From IMG/VR virus record IMGVR_UViG_3300034073_002919, positions 1-26,346 of that record: a stretch of DNA of 26,346 bases; one strand, given 5' to 3'. Below are positions 23,686 through 26,346 of the stretch, one piece after another; position 1 is the stretch's first letter, and every line of letters begins with the position of its first letter. The DNA is from a virus. The position numbers and the translations under genes are program-made. The notes below the pieces were generated by a model. The model was not told the DNA's origin, searched no databases, and was given only the letters and a program-made list of their open reading frames with translations.

Positions 23686-26346
23686 TTTTTCTTCCCACCC
23701 TTCTTCGGCCAATTGGTACATGTAATCGGGGGTAAGTCCTCTCTTTTCCCAGTAAGAGAGTTCTGCTTCGCTAATATCTAAAACATCTTCTTGTAATCTA
23801 TCTTGGTCAGACTCACTAAATGGTTTACCGTTTATGAGTTCACACTGAGATGTTGTGAATATACCTCTTTCAGAAGGATTATCGATTATCAAACCATTTC
23901 TAACTTCTTCTTTGAATACAACAAGTAAAGGTTCTATCCTTTTGTTAAAAGTTGTTATTGCTCTTGGAACATTATAATCACCTGTCAGGTCTGGTGTTTT
24001 TTCTAAAACATCTGATTCTAACATATAACAATTAATCATAACACCTTCGGTTATTGGTTTAGACTTTGGGTTGTTTGCAATTGCAACCGCATTTGTGTCT
24101 CTAATCTGTTTGGTGGTCATTTTCTGAACATCACCCTGTGATGCTTTAGTACCGTTATTAACATACATAATAACGTCGCCAAGATTAACACTTAACCCTT
24201 CTCTGATTGCTAATTCCATATGAGCCATTCTCGACATAGAATTACCTGCTTTGGTCTTTGTTGTTAACCTTTTCTTGTAATCATCAATAGTCAGTTTCAC
24301 CTTCGCTCTTTGTGCAATCTTGGACAATGGAACCTTCTTATCATATATCTTTTGTAGATACTCATAATAGTATTCTACAAAAGACTTACCATCACCTTCT
24401 AACAACATTTTAATTCCTTTATCCAAAAATTCTTCAATATATAAAGGAAGTTTTTTTGATTTAATTGAATTACCCGTTAGTTTAATCTTCCCCTTCGCAT
24501 CCATTACTGCATAGTTCTTTCTTGCCAAGTTAATACATGATGGCCAAACACCATCAGTATCTAAAGCCATTTCACCTCTCATGAATATATCGTTATACTC
24601 GGCAACATCAGCTTCAGGTCCTGTGTATTCTTTACCTTTTTTAACTTTCCAGTTTAGTCCACGACCGACATATTTTCTTTCGTTAACACCATCAGGGCTA
24701 GAAAAGTTGACACCGTCCGTGTCCATCACAAGAGGCGTATATCCTTTACTCATAAAGAATTTAATCATTTGTCTCAGATACTGCCTACCCGTACATGTAA
24801 TTTGTTCTCCCATATACATGTCACCCCATGCAAATACTTGAGGTGCGGAGAGAGCACCGAACATAGAGTTGATGAATATTTTAATTGGAAGTTGTTTGTT
24901 TGAATATGATTCTGATTTCTTTTTATCAGACTCATAATATTCTTCTGCAAGTTGTTTGTACTTAATACGAGTGTCCCTAAAATACTTCAGCATTCCTTTC
25001 ATTGCCCCCGTCACATCACAGTCAGGAAAAACATCATGTACGAGTTGAATAGAGGGGTATAGGGATGAGAAGTCCAACTTAAGTACATTCTTACTATACC
25101 CGACCTTAAGTAGTCTTGAAAGACCTCCTACGAAGTCAGTTTTACTTTGTTTTGCGGGAATTGATAAATTATGTTTATAAGACCACGCTAACATCAACAT
25201 CTTCCATAGAGTTGCGGTACCCATAGTTGATACCCTCTCATATGTTGTTGGAATCATAGATGCAAGCAAGAAAGAACCTTGATTAAATTCTTTATCTACC
25301 GCAAGGGTTTCCTCCAAGTCATCATCCAAATATCTCTCAACAATATCATCTCCTGTAGTTTTAATATAAACACCAGGAAATTTAATATCCAAATCAGAAT
25401 ACTCAGAAGCTTTTTTATACTTACCATTTTTAACATTGAGCCAATATTCTTCTTTCTCATGATACATCTTACCAATGTTAGTATGGTCAATGTAAACACG
25501 GTCAGGAGCTTCAGCATTTATATATTTTGTAATATATTTCAAACCCGCAGACTTAATACTTGAGTTAATTGCTTGGGCTCTCCTTACTGCATGGATGATA
25601 TCAATAACATTATAACCCCAAATAGAAGTTTGAGTATAGTTCTCAACCTCGTTGGCAAGTTTTAACAAATTATCTTTTCTTGTATAAGAATGTTCAGGAT
25701 GCAAAGATTTACAAACCTTCTTTGCATCAATACCGAGAATCCTACATCTTTCGAATATCCAGTGCCAGTCGAAGTTTGCTGAGTTATAACCACCGATGAT
25801 ACTTGGTTTAATCTCATTGATTATGTTGAAGAATTCAATAATTGCACCCTTTTCTTGAGACTCATCCAAACATTCAATTACCTTATGATAACCTTTGTTA
25901 GTCTTAATTCCAATCATGAATATACGACCGTCCTTAGGTTCCAAAGCATCCGTCTCCAAGTCAAATACAAGTCTTGTGACTTGTTCATAATCTTCAAATC
26001 CCTTGAAAAGTCTTTTTTCTTTTGAAATCAAATACTGTTCAACAGGAGGCAAAATCAGAATTCTGTCTTTGACTTTTTCACCCCATGGGTCACATCCACC
26101 ATCCCTAAAAAATTGGATTAATTCTCTATACCCTTTAAGTGATTTAACCATGAAGGTCAAACCTTTCTCAAGTCTTTCGTTTCCTTGAGTTTCTAACTTT
26201 TCTATAACAATACCGTACTTAGTCATGGCTTCTTTTTGAGCCATTTTGGAATCGTTATAGAATTTGAGACCCTTTAGGTCACCTACCCAAGCAAAGGGGA
26301 TAAATGTATCTTTTCGTATTTCTTTCCCTTTATTGGGGATTTCTTT
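23662..26346 (-). CDS. Family B DNA polymerase with 3'-5' exonuclease (gp43-like), N-terminus beyond right edge
   Basis: The frame is open to the window edge. 34 in-frame codons precede the ATG at 26244 and include a polymerase-like FIPFAWVGDLKGLKFY, so the true start lies outside and at least 894 aa are encoded (T4 gp43 has 898). Counting from Met at 26244: Exo I RLVFDLETDALEP (D95, E97), Exo II GGYNSANFDW (D159), Exo III YLDDD (Y305, D309), polymerase motif A LDFSSLYPSI (D391), motif B KIFINSMFGAL (K455, N459, G463), motif C VMDTDGVNF (D508, D510). All catalytic carboxylates are present, so both polymerase and proofreading should be active. Motif C has Gly where DTDS is usual. The gene converges on, and overlaps by 24 bases, the small plus-strand gene. 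It would copy the phage genome. Confidence 0.95.
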   Translation of the reverse strand, partial: KEIPNKGKEIRKDTFIPFAWVGDLKGLKFYNDSKMAQKEAMTKYGIVIEKLETQGNERLEKGLTFMVKSLKGYRELIQFFRDGGCDPWGEKVKDRILILPPVEQYLISKEKRLFKGFEDYEQVTRLVFDLETDALEPKDGRIFMIGIKTNKGYHKVIECLDESQEKGAIIEFFNIINEIKPSIIGGYNSANFDWHWIFERCRILGIDAKKVCKSLHPEHSYTRKDNLLKLANEVENYTQTSIWGYNVIDIIHAVRRAQAINSSIKSAGLKYITKYINAEAPDRVYIDHTNIGKMYHEKEEYWLNVKNGKYKKASEYSDLDIKFPGVYIKTTGDDIVERYLDDDLEETLAVDKEFNQGSFLLASMIPTTYERVSTMGTATLWKMLMLAWSYKHNLSIPAKQSKTDFVGGLSRLLKVGYSKNVLKLDFSSLYPSIQLVHDVFPDCDVTGAMKGMLKYFRDTRIKYKQLAEEYYESDKKKSESYSNKQLPIKIFINSMFGALSAPQVFAWGDMYMGEQITCTGRQYLRQMIKFFMSKGYTPLVMDTDGVNFSSPDGVNERKYVGRGLNWKVKKGKEYTGPEADVAEYNDIFMRGEMALDTDGVWPSCINLARKNYAVMDAKGKIKLTGNSIKSKKLPLYIEEFLDKGIKMLLEGDGKSFVEYYYEYLQKIYDKKVPLSKIAQRAKVKLTIDDYKKRLTTKTKAGNSMSRMAHMELAIREGLSVNLGDVIMYVNNGTKASQGDVQKMTTKQIRDTNAVAIANNPKSKPITEGVMINCYMLESDVLEKTPDLTGDYNVPRAITTFNKRIEPLLVVFKEEVRNGLIIDNPSERGIFTTSQCELINGKPFSESDQDRLQEDVLDISEAELSYWEKRGLTPDYMYQLAEEGWEEKLGLFQSV

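Noticed and set aside
26142-26244. ATG at 26244 as the true start of the DNA polymerase
   Set aside because: The frame continues open for 34 more codons to the window edge with polymerase-like sequence, so the start is outside the window.
1-26346. tRNA genes, CRISPR arrays, insertion sequences, integrase or attachment sites
   Set aside because: None seen on either strand. Nearly all of the window is explained by protein-coding genes and short regulatory gaps.

Overview
The window is part of the genome of a tailed, contractile-tail phage (myovirus) with a T4-like core. It has a gp18-type tail sheath, a gp19-type tail tube, a gp26-family tail/baseplate assembly protein, a tape-measure protein, a gp53/LysM-type baseplate protein, neck-type proteins and a family B DNA polymerase with a proofreading domain. 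The DNA is strongly AT-rich. Most starts lack a clear Shine-Dalgarno sequence and instead have A/T-rich leaders, which fits a Bacteroidota host. That host assignment is inference. No tRNA, CRISPR, integrase or transposon was seen, and no stretch without a gene exceeds about 125 bases.

Layout. (1) Bases 1-19983, minus strand: a tail-building block read right to left. Its order is neck-type protein (170 aa), conserved unknown (139 aa), putative tail terminator (347 aa), sheath (1063 aa), HAD phosphatase (274 aa), tube (162 aa), gp26-like assembly protein (247 aa) with a probable frameshifted extension, tape measure (616 aa), a 1657-aa baseplate-type protein, a 107-aa LysM-type gp53-like protein, and a protein of more than 1617 aa that runs off the left edge. 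A 55-aa ribbon-helix-helix-like gene (17846-18013) sits on the opposite strand inside this block. (2) Bases 20039-23685, plus strand: SET-domain protein, SNF2-family helicase, gp13-like neck protein and a small beta-rich protein. (3) Bases 23662-26346, minus strand: DNA polymerase, open at the right edge and converging on block 2.

Expression signals. The seven-base word TATTTAT, read on the coding strand, lies 4-64 bases before eleven gene starts on both strands. It is the best candidate for this phage's late-type promoter. At 19991-20007 two copies form an inverted repeat between divergent genes. Three strong hairpin-plus-T terminators separate sheath/HAD, tube/gp26-like and gp26-like/tape-measure genes.

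The most interesting item is the end of the gp26-like gene. A T6C run followed by a shifted 50-codon open frame, with no usable start of its own, directly before the tape-measure gene, looks like a programmed +1 (or -2) frameshift making a tail assembly chaperone pair. Other points worth a look are the promoter word itself, the HAD phosphatase between sheath and tube genes, the SET/SNF2 pair, the two giant baseplate-type proteins, and a DTDG version of polymerase motif C.
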